Source: an uncultured Candidatus Melainabacteria bacterium | Lineage (GTDB): Bacteria > Cyanobacteriota > Vampirovibrionia > Gastranaerophilales > Gastranaerophilaceae | Direction: 5' to 3' | DNA length: 64,000 nt | Assembly: GCA_934717855.1 (NCBI GenBank) | Contig: CAKUZI010000008.1 | Location: 1-64,000, forward strand | Made by a program: the position numbers and the translations under genes | Shown: positions 1 to 8,927 of the stretch, in pieces | How the letters are laid out: each line of letters begins with the position of its first letter | How positions within the stretch are numbered: position 1 is the first letter of the stretch | Notes under the pieces: model-generated | The model's database searches: none | What the model was told of the DNA's origin: nothing | The model's input: only the letters and a program-made list of their open reading frames with translations

Positions 1-252
1 GTGTTTAATTATACGTTTAAAAAAGATAAGGCGAAAGAACCGCACGTTGGTGTAATAGCACAAGATTTGCAAAAAGTATTCCCTAATGCTGTAAAGAAAG
101 GCGCAGACGGTTTCTTAACAATTCGCATGGAAGATATGTTCTATGCAGTAATCAATGCAATTAAAGAACTAGACAGCCGTGTTACCGCACTAGAAAAAGA
201 AAATAAAGAACTTAAAACACGTTTAGATAAACTTGAAGCAAAAATAAAATAA
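1..252 (+). CDS. C-terminal part of an S74 (intramolecular chaperone) domain protein, 5' truncated by window edge
   Basis: The reading frame is open from base 1, so the 83 residues seen are probably only the end of a larger protein. The motif GVIAQDLQKVFP, followed by a D-G-F-x-x-I-R stretch and a helix ending in a coiled coil (heptads of L, V and K/E over the last 35 residues), matches the endosialidase-type S74 chaperone domain. This domain trimerises and then cleaves itself from tail fibres and other fibrous surface proteins. Nothing phage-like follows, so a cell-surface fibre or pilin-linked protein is as likely as a phage tail protein. The GTG at base 1 should not be taken as a start. 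Confidence 0.7.
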   Translation: MFNYTFKKDKAKEPHVGVIAQDLQKVFPNAVKKGADGFLTIRMEDMFYAVINAIKELDSRVTALEKENKELKTRLDKLEAKIK

Positions 253-289
253 TTTGTTTTTAGTACAAAAAAATAGTTTTAACACTTTG

Positions 290-324
290 ATTTCACCTTT
301 CTAATTGAGAGGTGAAATTTTTTA
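290..324 (+). terminator. Rho-independent terminator
   Basis: The inverted repeat ATTTCACCT (290-298) / AGGTGAAAT (310-318) is followed by a T run. It lies 38 bases after the stop codon of the S74-domain gene. Confidence 0.75.
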
Positions 325-415
325 TTATTAAATATTTTAATTTTATTTCCATATTTCTATTGATTTAAAATATTTTTTTAATATAATTTCCATATAATTA
401 AAAATGGAGGTTATT

Positions 416-574
416 ATGATTAATTTAGATTTAAAACAAGAGGTACTCAAAAACATTGATATATCAAGACAATCAATCAAAAATAATCTTGATATTACTC
501 TCGAAAGCTATGTAGAAATTATTGGAAGATTGGATTTTTTAACATATTTGATTACAAAAAACGATAAAAAATAG
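416..574 (+). CDS. Small hypothetical protein (52 aa)
   Basis: A short frame starts at ATG 416 with a clean GGAGG Shine-Dalgarno at 406-410, five bases upstream, and ends at TAG 574. The peptide is mostly helical and charged, with a final segment rich in K and D. It has no signal peptide and no motif that I recognise. The strong ribosome site and position between two terminated genes make it a plausible small gene. It is too short to assign a function. Confidence 0.45.
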   Translation: MINLDLKQEVLKNIDISRQSIKNNLDITLESYVEIIGRLDFLTYLITKNDKK

Positions 575-745
575 TCTTTATACATAATGAAAATTTCCTT
601 TTTTTGGAAAATTATGGTATGATAAAACCAAAAAACTTTTAATGCTAAAAATTGCAAATTAGGAAACTTTTTTATTGGATTTACATCTTTATAAATAAGT
701 TGTGCAACAAAAAGGTTAAGAGTATTTGGAGGAAATAATAAAAGA

Positions 746-1966
746 ATGAGAAACATTATGAAAAAAAGCTTTATATTTTTAGGAGCATTTTTGCTACTAT
801 CAGGGTGGGTAATTCGTGATAATGTATTTGCATACAGCCCTGTAGATTTGTATGACAATGTTTGGAGATTGATTAACAGCAAGTTTGTTGATCAAACTAA
901 CAACCAACAAAATTGGGCTAAATGGCGCCATAAATATGATAATCAAATCAGAACAAATGAAGATGCTTATGTAGCAATTAATACAATGGTCGCAAGTTTG
1001 AATGACCCATATACAAAATTTTTAGACCCTAAAGAATTTGCAGATGAAACAAGTTCTATCAAAGGTTCTTTAAAAGGTATCGGTATTCAAATTGGTGTTA
1101 AAGACGGTAAATTAATGGTTATTGCTCCAATTGAAGATACTCCTGCTGAAAGAGCCGGACTTCAAGCTGACGATGAAATTCTAGAAATTGATGGTGTCAG
1201 CACAAAAGGAATTACTGTTGACAAAGCTGCTGACAAAATCAGAGGTAAAGAGGGTACTCAAGTTACTTTACTTGTAAAACGCAAAGACGTAGCTCCTAAA
1301 ACTTACACAATCACTCGTGCAGAAATCGAAATTAAATCTATTTCACAAAAATTGCCGACAGATATGACTATTCCAAACGATTTTTGTTATATCAGATTAA
1401 GTTCATTTATTAGTAGAAATGCTGCGACAGAATTTGGAAGTATCTTAAACAACAATAGAAACAAAAAAGGGTTCATTGTTGATTTGCGCTCAAACCCTGG
1501 TGGATTGTTAACTAACGCAATTTATATTTCAGATATGTTCTTGGACGGTGGAACTATTGTAAGTACAGTAGACAGAGATGGTTACAAAGAAACTCAAAGA
1601 GCTTCTTCCGGCGTTTATACAAAAAAACCTGTTGTTGTTTTGATTAATAAAGGTTCTGCTTCTGCTTCAGAAATCTTTTCAGGTGCAATGAAAGACAACC
1701 ACAGAGCCGTAATTATTGGTGAACAATCATTCGGTAAAGGTTTGGTTCAAGAAATTAATAAATTGCCTTACGAAGCAGGTATCAATATTACAATCCAAAA
1801 ATATTTAACACCAAACGGTACAGATATTAACAAAAAAGGTATAACACCTGATATTATTGTTAAACTAACAGAAGAGGATGTGAAAAATAAAAACGATTTA
1901 CAATTGAAAAAAGCTGTAGAAGTTTTGAGTAAAATGACTAACGGGCAATCAATTGCAGTTCAATAG
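746..1966 (+). CDS. ctpA: Carboxyl-terminal processing peptidase (S41A family)
   Basis: This is a secreted or membrane-anchored serine protease that trims protein C-termini in the envelope. Residues 5-24 form an N-terminal signal or anchor helix. A PDZ domain spans about 105-185 (GIGIQIG...AGLQADDEI) and the S41 core about 200-375. The Ser/Lys dyad is readable as S306 in GSASASE and K331 in FGKGLVQ, 25 residues apart as in Prc and the D1 processing protease. The 406 aa length is normal. GGAGG at 728-732 lies 13 bases before ATG 746, which is a little far, so the internal ATG at 758 is an alternative start. The gene stands alone and is closed by a terminator. Cyanobacteria use CtpA for photosystem II; here a general envelope role is inferred. 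Confidence 0.9.
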   Translation: MRNIMKKSFIFLGAFLLLSGWVIRDNVFAYSPVDLYDNVWRLINSKFVDQTNNQQNWAKWRHKYDNQIRTNEDAYVAINTMVASLNDPYTKFLDPKEFADETSSIKGSLKGIGIQIGVKDGKLMVIAPIEDTPAERAGLQADDEILEIDGVSTKGITVDKAADKIRGKEGTQVTLLVKRKDVAPKTYTITRAEIEIKSISQKLPTDMTIPNDFCYIRLSSFISRNAATEFGSILNNNRNKKGFIVDLRSNPGGLLTNAIYISDMFLDGGTIVSTVDRDGYKETQRASSGVYTKKPVVVLINKGSASASEIFSGAMKDNHRAVIIGEQSFGKGLVQEINKLPYEAGINITIQKYLTPNGTDINKKGITPDIIVKLTEEDVKNKNDLQLKKAVEVLSKMTNGQSIAVQ

Positions 1967-1990
1967 TTTGAAATAAAAATATTTAAAGAA

Positions 1991-2016
1991 AACGAGGAAA
2001 ATTTCCTCGTTTTTTA
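1991..2016 (+). terminator. Rho-independent terminator after ctpA
   Basis: The perfect inverted repeat AACGAGGAAA/TTTCCTCGTT (1991-2011) runs directly into a T tract. Confidence 0.85.
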
Positions 2017-2043
2017 TTATGTACAAATCAAAAAAGTTTATAG

Positions 2044-2049
2044 TAAAAT
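2044..2049 (+). promoter_or_regulatory. -10 box TAAAAT, 7 nt before the aroK start codon
   Basis: TAAAAT at 2044-2049 ends seven bases before ATG 2057. No Shine-Dalgarno is present. The spacing predicts transcription starting at the A of the start codon, i.e. a leaderless message. The same layout recurs at many genes in this window. Confidence 0.5.
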
Positions 2050-2056
2050 AGAACCT

Positions 2057-2605
2057 ATGAAAAAGAATATTGTATTAATTGGTATGATGGGATGCGGAAA
2101 AACTACTATTGGTAAAGAGTTAAGCCGAGAACTTCCTGATTACAAATATGTTGATATAGATGCAGAAATTGAAAAAAGTACGCAAAAAAAAATTTCAGAA
2201 ATCTTTTTGAAACACGGTGAACCTTTTTTCAGAATGCTTGAAACAGAAAAAGTCAGACATTTTTGTAGAGGTGAAAAAGCTATAATTTCAGCAGGTGGCG
2301 GAGCTTTTGAAAGCGAAGAAAACAGAAAAATTATGCTCGAAACATCAAATGTAATTTATCTAAAAGCTACTCCGGAAGAAATTTATAACCGTATTAAAAC
2401 AGAAGTACTAAACTCAGAAACAAATCAATCAAAAGCAATTGGTAGAAAAAGACCTCTGTTAAAGAAAAATTTTTCAATTGAAAAAATTTCTACAATAATG
2501 AATTTGCGTGCAAAAAACTACGAAAAAGCAGATATTACAATTGATACAGCTAAAAAAACACCTTTTACTATAATAAGTGAAATTCTTGGAGCATTAAATG
2601 GTTAA
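2057..2605 (+). CDS. aroK: Shikimate kinase
   Basis: The enzyme phosphorylates shikimate at the 3-hydroxyl with ATP, the fifth step toward chorismate. The Walker A loop GMMGCGKTT lies at residues 9-17, the shikimate-binding DxD (VDIDAEIE) near 35, an arginine at about 58 (FFRMLE), and the GGG motif at ISAGGGAF near 80. The 182 aa length is typical. The start has no Shine-Dalgarno, consistent with a leaderless transcript. The last 8 bases overlap the start of aroB, so the two genes are almost certainly translationally coupled. Confidence 0.95.
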   Translation: MKKNIVLIGMMGCGKTTIGKELSRELPDYKYVDIDAEIEKSTQKKISEIFLKHGEPFFRMLETEKVRHFCRGEKAIISAGGGAFESEENRKIMLETSNVIYLKATPEEIYNRIKTEVLNSETNQSKAIGRKRPLLKKNFSIEKISTIMNLRAKNYEKADITIDTAKKTPFTIISEILGALNG

Positions 2606-3674
2606 TCTTTCCGTAAACATTAAATCAGAAGAAAAAAATTATCCTATTTATATTGAAAATGAAGAGTTTTCTTCGTTTGTGAAGAAAATTTTTGAATTTG
2701 TTAACAACAAAAAATATCTTGTTATAATTTCTGAAAAAGTTGAAAAATTATACGGAAAAATTCTTGGTATCCCAAAAGAAAATAAATATATTTTAAAAGA
2801 TGGCGAAAAAGAAAAAAATTTCAAAAATTTTGAAAAAATCTTAAACCATGCACTCAAGATGAAATTAACCCGTAAAGATGCTATAATAGCAATTGGCGGT
2901 GGTGTCGTCGGAGATATATCAGGTTTTGTTGCCTCAACATATATGCGTGGAATTGATTTTATACAAGTTCCTACAACACTTCTTGCTTGTGTAGACAGTT
3001 CAGTAGGTGGAAAAACTGCAATTGATACTAAATTTGGCAAAAATCTTGTTGGTGCTTTTTATCAACCGAAAGCTGTTTTTATTAATCCAAAATTTTTAAA
3101 AACTCTTGATGACAGACAATTTAAGACTGGTTTAGGAGAAGTTGTAAAATATTCTTTTATTGAAAAAAGTTGTAAATGCGATGAAGATTTGAATTTAACA
3201 AATTTTTTGACAGAAAAATCGGAACAAATTCTTGAACGAAAAGAAAAAACTTTAGCACAATTGATTGAAATTTGTATAAAATTAAAAATTTCTGTTGTTG
3301 AAAAAGATGAAAAAGAAAGTAATTTGCGAAGAATTTTGAACTTTGGGCATACATACGGTCATGCAATTGAAAAAATTACGAATTATAAAAAATATACTCA
3401 TGGAGAAGCAATTGTAGAGGGTATAAAATTCGCATTTAAACTTGCATTGAAGAAAAATTTAATCGACAAAAATTATAAATTTTTAGCAGAAGATATTATA
3501 AAAAAATTCAGTTTTCGAGAAGTTAAAAGTTTTAAAATAGATAAAATGATTAAGTTAATGCAAATGGACAAAAAAGCAACCTCTAAATCAATAGTTTTTG
3601 TTCTACCAACAGATTATTCCGCCGTAAAAGCATTTGAAATTACACCAGAAGAGTTAAAAAATATTTTTCAATAA
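2598..3674 (+). CDS. aroB: 3-dehydroquinate synthase
   Basis: The enzyme converts DAHP to 3-dehydroquinate, the second shikimate-pathway step, using NAD and a divalent metal. The NAD-binding motif GGGVVGDISGF lies at about residue 98, followed by the family stretch VPTTLLACVDSSVGGKTAID. The metal-binding GHTYGHAIE motif is near 253. The 358 aa length is normal. The ATG overlaps the aroK stop region by 8 bases. aroK-aroB pairing is a common arrangement. A repeat-rich intergenic island follows rather than a clear terminator. Confidence 0.95.
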   Translation: MVNLSVNIKSEEKNYPIYIENEEFSSFVKKIFEFVNNKKYLVIISEKVEKLYGKILGIPKENKYILKDGEKEKNFKNFEKILNHALKMKLTRKDAIIAIGGGVVGDISGFVASTYMRGIDFIQVPTTLLACVDSSVGGKTAIDTKFGKNLVGAFYQPKAVFINPKFLKTLDDRQFKTGLGEVVKYSFIEKSCKCDEDLNLTNFLTEKSEQILERKEKTLAQLIEICIKLKISVVEKDEKESNLRRILNFGHTYGHAIEKITNYKKYTHGEAIVEGIKFAFKLALKKNLIDKNYKFLAEDIIKKFSFREVKSFKIDKMIKLMQMDKKATSKSIVFVLPTDYSAVKAFEITPEELKNIFQ

Positions 3675-3785
3675 GTTTTTTATATAATTTTGTTAGCTTG
3701 TAAAAGTTGTCATTCATAGTGATTAGCACGTATGATGAGTTCCTTCCGCCAATATAAATTGAGATTTTTATACTATTTTGTACCA

Positions 3786-3903
3786 TGTCATCGCGCACGA
3801 TTGGCAAAATAAATAAGAGTTTTGTGCTTTGGATTATGAGTTGCGCGATCTATCCGGAATGATTATCTATCAAAAAGATCGCGCAACGGAGTGCGCGATG
3901 ACA
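3786..3903. repeat. Nested inverted-repeat element (118 bp)
   Basis: An outer perfect 13-bp inverted repeat, TGTCATCGCGCAC (3786-3798) / GTGCGCGATGACA (3891-3903), encloses an inner perfect 12-bp inverted repeat, GTTGCGCGATCT (3840-3851) / AGATCGCGCAAC (3876-3887). The stems are far richer in GC than the surroundings. A 72-codon frame crosses this region and continues through the neighbouring repeats; I do not regard it as a gene. Confidence 0.6.
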
Positions 3904-3926
3904 GCTTCTGTTGTGCATATTTTGTT

Positions 3927-3950
3927 GTTGGGCAAGTATGCCAAACCTAC
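3927..3950 (-). repeat. GTAG-headed REP-like hairpin (copy 1)
   Basis: On the minus strand a GTAG tetranucleotide precedes an 8-bp stem, GTTTGGCA/TGCCCAAC (one mismatch), with loop TACT. It is identical at 23 of 24 positions to the copy at 53435-53458. Confidence 0.65.
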
Positions 3951-3964
3951 TTTTGAAACGGGCT

Positions 3965-4018
3965 ATTCACCACTCACTAACGAAAAGGTCTTTTCACGTT
4001 TCACGTCTCACTTTTCAC
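3965..4018. repeat. Heptanucleotide tandem arrays (NYTCAC-type units)
   Basis: Two 7-nt units lie at 3965-3978 (ATTCACC type) and four 7-nt units at 3991-4018 (TTTTCAC/GTTTCAC type). The same unit recurs in inverted arrays after fabG at 46161-46273. Such 7-nt tandem arrays recall the STRR elements of filamentous cyanobacteria. Confidence 0.6.
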
Positions 4019-4033
4019 GTAAACGCATAGCAC

Positions 4034-4061
4034 GTAGGGCGGGATAGATATCCCGTCCTAC
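4034..4061 (+). repeat. GTAG-headed REP-like hairpin (copy 2)
   Basis: GTAG is followed by stem GGCGGGAT/ATCCCGTC (one G-T pair) with loop AGAT and a closing CTAC, so the whole unit folds as 12 pairs. It shares the head, stem length and loop length of the other four copies. Confidence 0.65.
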
Positions 4062-4097
4062 TTTACTTTTAAAAAAAATTTTCCAAAAATGAAAGAA

Positions 4098-5429
4098 TTA
4101 CTTTTTATCTCTATCAGAGCGTTCTCTGACGGATAGTTTTATTGGAGTTCCAAAAAATCCGAAAGCTTCACGTAATTTGTTTTCTATGTATCGTTTATAG
4201 TGGTCTTTCATTAAATCTGCATTGTTTGCAAAAATAACGATATGCGGTGGTTGAACGCCTGTTTGAGTTACATACATAATTTTTAAGCGTTTACCTTTTG
4301 ATGAAGCAGGTGGATTAAGCATATAAGCTTCTTTTATTACTTTGTTCAACAAACCTGTAGAAATGCGTTTTGTACATTCTGCATAAACGCTTTCTGCTTC
4401 CGTAAATATTGTATTTAATCTTTGTTTTGTTACTGCTGAAATATAAATTTTTGGTGCATATTCCAAAAACGGAATATCATTCGCAAGTTTTTTATTATAT
4501 TCGTTAACAGAATTCGATTTTTTATCTTCAATCAAATCCCATTTATTAATAGCGATAATCAAACCTTTTCCGGCTTCTGTAATAATAGATGCGATCTTTT
4601 TATCTTGATCTGAAACACCTTGAGTTGCATCAAGAACCAAAAGCGCAACGTCACAATCTCTAATAGAACGAATTGCTCTATCTACGGCAAACTTTTCTAC
4701 GCCCCAGTCAACCTTTGATTTTTTACGAATTCCTGCAGTATCAACAATTACAAATTCTCTATCATTGAAAGTTATTGAACTGTCAATACTATCACGAGTT
4801 GTTCCGGAAACATCGGATACAATTACTCTGTTTTCGTTAAGCAAAGCATTGACTATAGAAGATTTTCCGGCATTAGGTCTTCCAACAATTGCAATTCTAA
4901 TTGTGTTATCTTCTTCTTTTTCGATTTCTCTTGAAAAATCTTCTGTAACCAAATCCAACAAATCACCTACTCCACCTGAGCCGTGAAGAGCAGATATACC
5001 AATAGGTTCACCTATAGCAAGTGAATAAAAATCGTTTACCATAAGCAAAGATTCTTTGTTATCAGATTTATTAACTGCCAAAAAAACTGGTTTTCCTGAT
5101 TGTCTTAAAATATTTGCAATATCATAATCAACAGGGTTAACACCTTCTTTACCGTCAACAATAAAAATAATCTTGTCTGCTTCTTCACAAGCAATTTTAG
5201 CCTGATCAAAAATAGACAACATAATTTCATCCTCGTCACCAGGGATAATTCCGCCTGTGTCGATTACGGTAAATAATTTGTTTTGCCATTCAACATCAAA
5301 ATAAATTCTATCACGTGTAACCCCCGGCAAATCGTCTACGATAGAATTTCTTGTACCTATCAAACGATTTACGAAAGTTGATTTCCCGACGTTTGGACGT
5401 CCTACTATTGCTACAATTGGTTTTCTCAT
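4098..5429 (-). CDS. der: Ribosome-assembly GTPase Der (EngA)
   Basis: This double GTPase helps 50S subunit maturation. Two G domains are visible, with Walker A motifs GRPNVGKST (start of the protein) and GRPNAGKSS (about residue 183), switch motifs DTGG and DTAG, and NKSD/NKWD specificity motifs. A KH-like C-terminal domain follows. The frame extends 17 codons further upstream, but the family start is MRKPIVAIVG at 5429, giving 443 aa, the usual size. A perfect TATAAT lies exactly 7 nt upstream of that ATG with no Shine-Dalgarno, which supports this start and a leaderless mRNA. Confidence 0.95.
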   Translation of the reverse strand: MRKPIVAIVGRPNVGKSTFVNRLIGTRNSIVDDLPGVTRDRIYFDVEWQNKLFTVIDTGGIIPGDEDEIMLSIFDQAKIACEEADKIIFIVDGKEGVNPVDYDIANILRQSGKPVFLAVNKSDNKESLLMVNDFYSLAIGEPIGISALHGSGGVGDLLDLVTEDFSREIEKEEDNTIRIAIVGRPNAGKSSIVNALLNENRVIVSDVSGTTRDSIDSSITFNDREFVIVDTAGIRKKSKVDWGVEKFAVDRAIRSIRDCDVALLVLDATQGVSDQDKKIASIITEAGKGLIIAINKWDLIEDKKSNSVNEYNKKLANDIPFLEYAPKIYISAVTKQRLNTIFTEAESVYAECTKRISTGLLNKVIKEAYMLNPPASSKGKRLKIMYVTQTGVQPPHIVIFANNADLMKDHYKRYIENKLREAFGFFGTPIKLSVRERSDRDKK

Positions 5430-5436
5430 AGAATTT

Positions 5437-5442
5437 ATTATA
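5437..5442 (-). promoter_or_regulatory. -10 box TATAAT, 7 nt before the der start codon
   Basis: A consensus -10 hexamer on the minus strand is separated from ATG 5429 by the seven bases AAATTCT. TTGCAA lies 18 nt further upstream as a possible -35. Confidence 0.6.
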
Positions 5443-5532
5443 GCATAAAATATAAAAGATTTGCAATTTTGTTTCTGCAAAACTATATTAATAACACTAA
5501 AAGTATTGCAAATATTAAGCTTTAGTACTCAT

Positions 5533-5790
5533 TGTAGAAAACTTTTAATATATTGGTAGAAAAGTAGATGTGTTTTTGTAGAAAATTCATGAGTTTTCTA
5601 CATAGTTTTTATATATTATTAGTTTTCTACAATTTATATTTAGTTTTATACATGTTTTCTACTATTTTTTCTACATGTTACAATTCAGTGATACCAATAG
5701 TTTTCATTGGTTTTCTACAAATAATTCGAGCTTATTATTACTATTATATATATAAATATAATTATTATATTATATATAATAGAAAACTAA
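5533..5790. other. Candidate chromosomal replication origin (oriC) with DnaA-box cluster
   Basis: Six exact copies of TTTTCTACA or its complement lie at 5533-5541, 5577-5585, 5594-5602, 5623-5631, 5667-5675 and 5711-5719. One-mismatch copies lie at 5555-5563, 5644-5652 and 5655-5663. The first three full copies face left and the rest face right. The 9-mer differs by one base from the cyanobacterial DnaA box TTTTCCACA. The cluster is followed by about 50 bases of almost pure A/T (5732-5781), as expected of an unwinding element, and then by dnaN. In Synechococcus elongatus the origin is also next to dnaN rather than dnaA. No protein gene is supported in 5430-5891. Confidence 0.7.
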
Positions 5791-5891
5791 TTGTTCAAAA
5801 CTCAGAAAGTAAAGTTTTCGTATTATATTATTCTATTTATGTTTTTAACGATTATAATTTATTTATAAGGTAATTAATTTGGAGTAGGATA

Positions 5892-7013
5892 ATGAAATTT
5901 GTTATTAAAAAAGAAGATTTGTATAATGGGATTAAAATTGTAGAAAGAGCAACTTCTGCTAAAGCTTTACAACCTGTATTGTTAAATATTTTGATTGAAA
6001 CTATTGGTACAAGCGCCATTAAGCTTGTTGCTACTGATTTGGATTTAACAGTAATTGCAGAAGTTGATGCACAAGTTGAAGAAGAAGGAAAAATTACACT
6101 TCCATCAAAAACTCTCAATGAGATAGTTTCAAAGCTTGGTGATAAATTAATTACTTTTGAAATGGCTGAGGGTGAAACTTCTGTTAATATAACTTGTCAA
6201 AATTCTAAATTTGATATCATTGGAATTTCTGCTTCAGAATTTCCTCCTGAATTTTCAAGTGTAAATCTTAATGATGATGAGGGGTTTGAAATTCAAATCA
6301 GACCGTTTGCAAAAGCTGTGCGTCAAGCCGGTTTTGCAGCTGCAAGTTATGAAACAAGCAATCTTTTGTCAGGTATTGTTTGTGATATTTCAAGCAACGT
6401 TATGGAAATCGCGTCTACTGACGGAAATCGTCTTGCAAGAGTTCGTGAAACTATTGATAATAAAGAGAATATGGCAAGACAACTTATTATTCCATCAAAG
6501 ACTTTGAATGAATTTATTAAGATGACAAGTTTTATTGATGAAGAATCTGTAAAAATCTATACAGAAAAATCTAAACTTATTATAAAATCAGAGAAAACTA
6601 TGACTATTTCAAGACTTTTGGAAGGTCAATTCCCTCAATATAATAAACTTATTCCGAACGAAAGTCCTAAAGAAGCATTAGTAAATGTTTCTCAGATGGC
6701 ATCTGCTTTGGAACGTGTTTCTATTATGGTTGATGAAAAAACAAGTATTGTAAAATTAGAATTCAGTCATAATACATTGAAACTTACTGCAGATACTTCA
6801 AATTCAGGTAAGTCAGAAGAAGTTATTGATATTAATTACGAGGGTGAAGATTTAACGATTGCTTTTAACTACAAATATGTTCTTGAAGCTTTGAAAAATA
6901 TTGATTCAGATGAAGTTAAAGTAGGTTTGAATACTCCACTGTCAGCAACAATGTTTAAACCAAACAGCGAAGAAGATTATGTTTGCTTAATTATGCCGGT
7001 ACAGATTAGATAA
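5892..7013 (+). CDS. dnaN: DNA polymerase III beta subunit (sliding clamp)
   Basis: The ring-shaped clamp holds replicative polymerase on DNA. The 373 aa length and the three repeated clamp domains fit. Family landmarks include a start of the type MKFxIxKEDL, the LPSKTLNEIVSKL and IPSKTLNEFIKM repeats at equivalent places of domains 1 and 2, and the C-terminal LIMPVQIR. The last is the usual M-P-x-R ending that forms part of the partner-binding pocket. GGAGTAGG precedes the ATG. The position directly beside a TTTTCTACA cluster supports an origin-proximal location. dnaA is not in the window. Confidence 0.96.
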   Translation: MKFVIKKEDLYNGIKIVERATSAKALQPVLLNILIETIGTSAIKLVATDLDLTVIAEVDAQVEEEGKITLPSKTLNEIVSKLGDKLITFEMAEGETSVNITCQNSKFDIIGISASEFPPEFSSVNLNDDEGFEIQIRPFAKAVRQAGFAAASYETSNLLSGIVCDISSNVMEIASTDGNRLARVRETIDNKENMARQLIIPSKTLNEFIKMTSFIDEESVKIYTEKSKLIIKSEKTMTISRLLEGQFPQYNKLIPNESPKEALVNVSQMASALERVSIMVDEKTSIVKLEFSHNTLKLTADTSNSGKSEEVIDINYEGEDLTIAFNYKYVLEALKNIDSDEVKVGLNTPLSATMFKPNSEEDYVCLIMPVQIR

Positions 7014-7088
7014 GTGGTAACAAGGAAAGTCACTACGATCTTAATAATCTAGTAATTTCTTCTCTGTATTTCTTAATAAACTTCCCTC

Positions 7089-7117
7089 TTGAAGAACTTT
7101 TATTTTTTTTATACAAT
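7089..7117 (+). promoter_or_regulatory. Promoter of lepA (TTGAAG-N17-TACAAT)
   Basis: TTGAAG at 7089-7094 and TACAAT at 7112-7117 are separated by 17 bases. The -10 box ends 7 bases before ATG 7125. No Shine-Dalgarno is present, so a leaderless transcript is predicted. Confidence 0.55.
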
Positions 7118-7124
7118 GGAAATC

Positions 7125-8927
7125 ATGAAATATAGAGAAAATGTTAGAAACTTTTGTATAATTGCACACATCGATCACGGAAAATCTACCCTTGCAGACC
7201 GTTTGCTTGAACAAACAGGTACTGTAGCCCAACGTGATATGCAAAATCAGATTATGGACTCAATGGATATTGAGCGCGAACGTGGTATTACAATTAAATT
7301 AAATTCAGCTCGTATGAAGTATAAAGCTAAAAATGGCAAAGATTATGAACTTAATTTAATTGATACTCCCGGACACGTTGATTTTTCTTATGAAGTTTCT
7401 CGATCTCTAGCAGCTTGTGAGGGAGCTTTGTTAATAGTTGACGCAACTCAAGGTGTTGAGGCGCAAACTCTTGCAAACGTTTATCTTGCAATTGAACAAA
7501 ATTTGGAAATTATTCCTGTAATTAATAAAATAGATCTTCCATCTGCTGATGTTGAAAGAGTAAAAGAAGAGATTGAAGAAGTTCTTGGAATTGACGCTTC
7601 TTTGGCTATTCCTGTTAGTGCAAAAGCAGGAATAGGGATTGATGAAGTTTTGGAAGCTGTTGTTGAGTTAATTCCACCACCTGTCGATAATTCTGAAAAA
7701 CCGCTTAGAGCAATGGTTTTTGACAGTGCTTATGATCAATATTTAGGAACACTTTGTTTCTTTAAAATTATGGATGGTAAAATTAAACTTGGTGATAAGG
7801 TTAGATTTATGGCATCCGGTAAAGAATACGATGTTGTTGAGCTTGGGTATCAAACACCAATGAGGGTTCAGGTTGATGAACTTGTTTGTGGCGATGTTGG
7901 ATATTTTGCGGGCTCAATCAAGGAATTGACAAGGTTTGTTGGTGATACAATTACGACTGTTGAACGTCCTGCAACTGAACCGCTTCCTGGGTATAAAGAA
8001 GCTTTGCCAATGGTATTTTCAGGGCTTTATCCTGTAGATAATGATGATTATGCAGATTTAAAAGAAGCATTGGAAAAACTTAAACTCAATGATAGCAGTA
8101 TTACTTTTGAACCGGAAACGTCCAGTGCGTTAGGATTTGGGTTCCGTTGCGGATTTTTGGGAATGTTGCATATGGAAATTGCTCAGGAACGTTTGGAACG
8201 TGAATACGGGCTTTCTATTGTAACAACTGCCCCGTCTGTTGTTTATCATGTTTATAAAACTAATGGTGAAATGATTGAAATTGATAATCCTGCAAATCTT
8301 CCACCAGCACAATTAAGAGATTATATTGAAGAACCGTATGTAAAAGTTCAAATTATAGCTCCGAATGATTATGTTGGAACTTTGATGGATTTAGCTCAAA
8401 CAAAACGCGGAATTTTCAAAAATATGTCTTATATTGATAAAGTTCGCGCAAATTTGGAATATGAAATTCCATTAAGTGAAGTTATTACAGATTTTTATGA
8501 CCAATTAAAATCGCGTACAAAAGGTTATGCAAGTATGGATTATGAGTTCAAAGATTACAAACGTTCAAAGCTTGTAAAACTTGATATTATGCTTGCCGGA
8601 GAAGTTGTTGATGCGCTTTCTGTAATTTGTCATGAAGACAGTGCGTTTTATATTGGTCAAAAATTGACTGCAAAGTTGAAAGAAATTATTCCGAGACAAC
8701 TGTTTGAAGTACCTATTCAAGCAGCAGTTGGCGGAAGAGTAATTGCCAGAACAAATATTAAAGCAATGCGTAAAAACGTTTTGGATAAATGTTATGGTGG
8801 AGATATTTCGCGTAAGAGAAAACTTTTGGAAAAACAGAAAAAGGGTAAAAAACGTATGAAATCTGTTGGTCGCGTAGAAGTTCCACAAGAAGCATTTATG
8901 GCAGTGCTTAGTCTTGATGAGGAATAA
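7125..8927 (+). CDS. lepA: Elongation factor 4 (LepA), back-translocating GTPase
   Basis: This ribosome-bound GTPase acts in translation initiation or elongation quality control. Domains run in order: GTPase (AHIDHGKST at the N-terminus, [12 protein letters not shown]), domain II, EF-G-like III and V, and the LepA-specific C-terminal domain ending in a basic stretch ([17 protein letters not shown]). The product is 600 aa, the normal size. Upstream in-frame starts exist at 7089 and 7116. ATG 7125 ([10 protein letters not shown]) is preferred because it aligns with family N-termini and lies 7 bases after TACAAT. The 3' end overlaps the convergent LuxR-type gene by 20 bases. Confidence 0.95.
   Translation: MKYRENVRNFCIIAHIDHGKSTLADRLLEQTGTVAQRDMQNQIMDSMDIERERGITIKLNSARMKYKAKNGKDYELNLIDTPGHVDFSYEVSRSLAACEGALLIVDATQGVEAQTLANVYLAIEQNLEIIPVINKIDLPSADVERVKEEIEEVLGIDASLAIPVSAKAGIGIDEVLEAVVELIPPPVDNSEKPLRAMVFDSAYDQYLGTLCFFKIMDGKIKLGDKVRFMASGKEYDVVELGYQTPMRVQVDELVCGDVGYFAGSIKELTRFVGDTITTVERPATEPLPGYKEALPMVFSGLYPVDNDDYADLKEALEKLKLNDSSITFEPETSSALGFGFRCGFLGMLHMEIAQERLEREYGLSIVTTAPSVVYHVYKTNGEMIEIDNPANLPPAQLRDYIEEPYVKVQIIAPNDYVGTLMDLAQTKRGIFKNMSYIDKVRANLEYEIPLSEVITDFYDQLKSRTKGYASMDYEFKDYKRSKLVKLDIMLAGEVVDALSVICHEDSAFYIGQKLTAKLKEIIPRQLFEVPIQAAVGGRVIARTNIKAMRKNVLDKCYGGDISRKRKLLEKQKKGKKRMKSVGRVEVPQEAFMAVLSLDEE

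Noticed and set aside
1..252. Prophage suggested by the S74 domain
   Set aside because: No capsid, portal, terminase or lysis genes follow; the next genes are housekeeping.
508..882. 124-codon minus-strand frame overlapping the start of ctpA
   Set aside because: It lies antisense to ctpA and an AT-rich gap, with no ribosome site or domain.
3829..4047. 72-codon open frame between aroB and der
   Set aside because: It runs through the nested inverted repeat, a GTAG hairpin and heptamer arrays, lacks a ribosome site and has codon use unlike real genes here.
5568..5873. 101-codon open frame upstream of dnaN
   Set aside because: Its sequence is the TTTTCTACA box cluster and the A/T stretch, giving a Phe/Tyr/Ile-rich nonsense peptide. 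The region is better explained as an origin.
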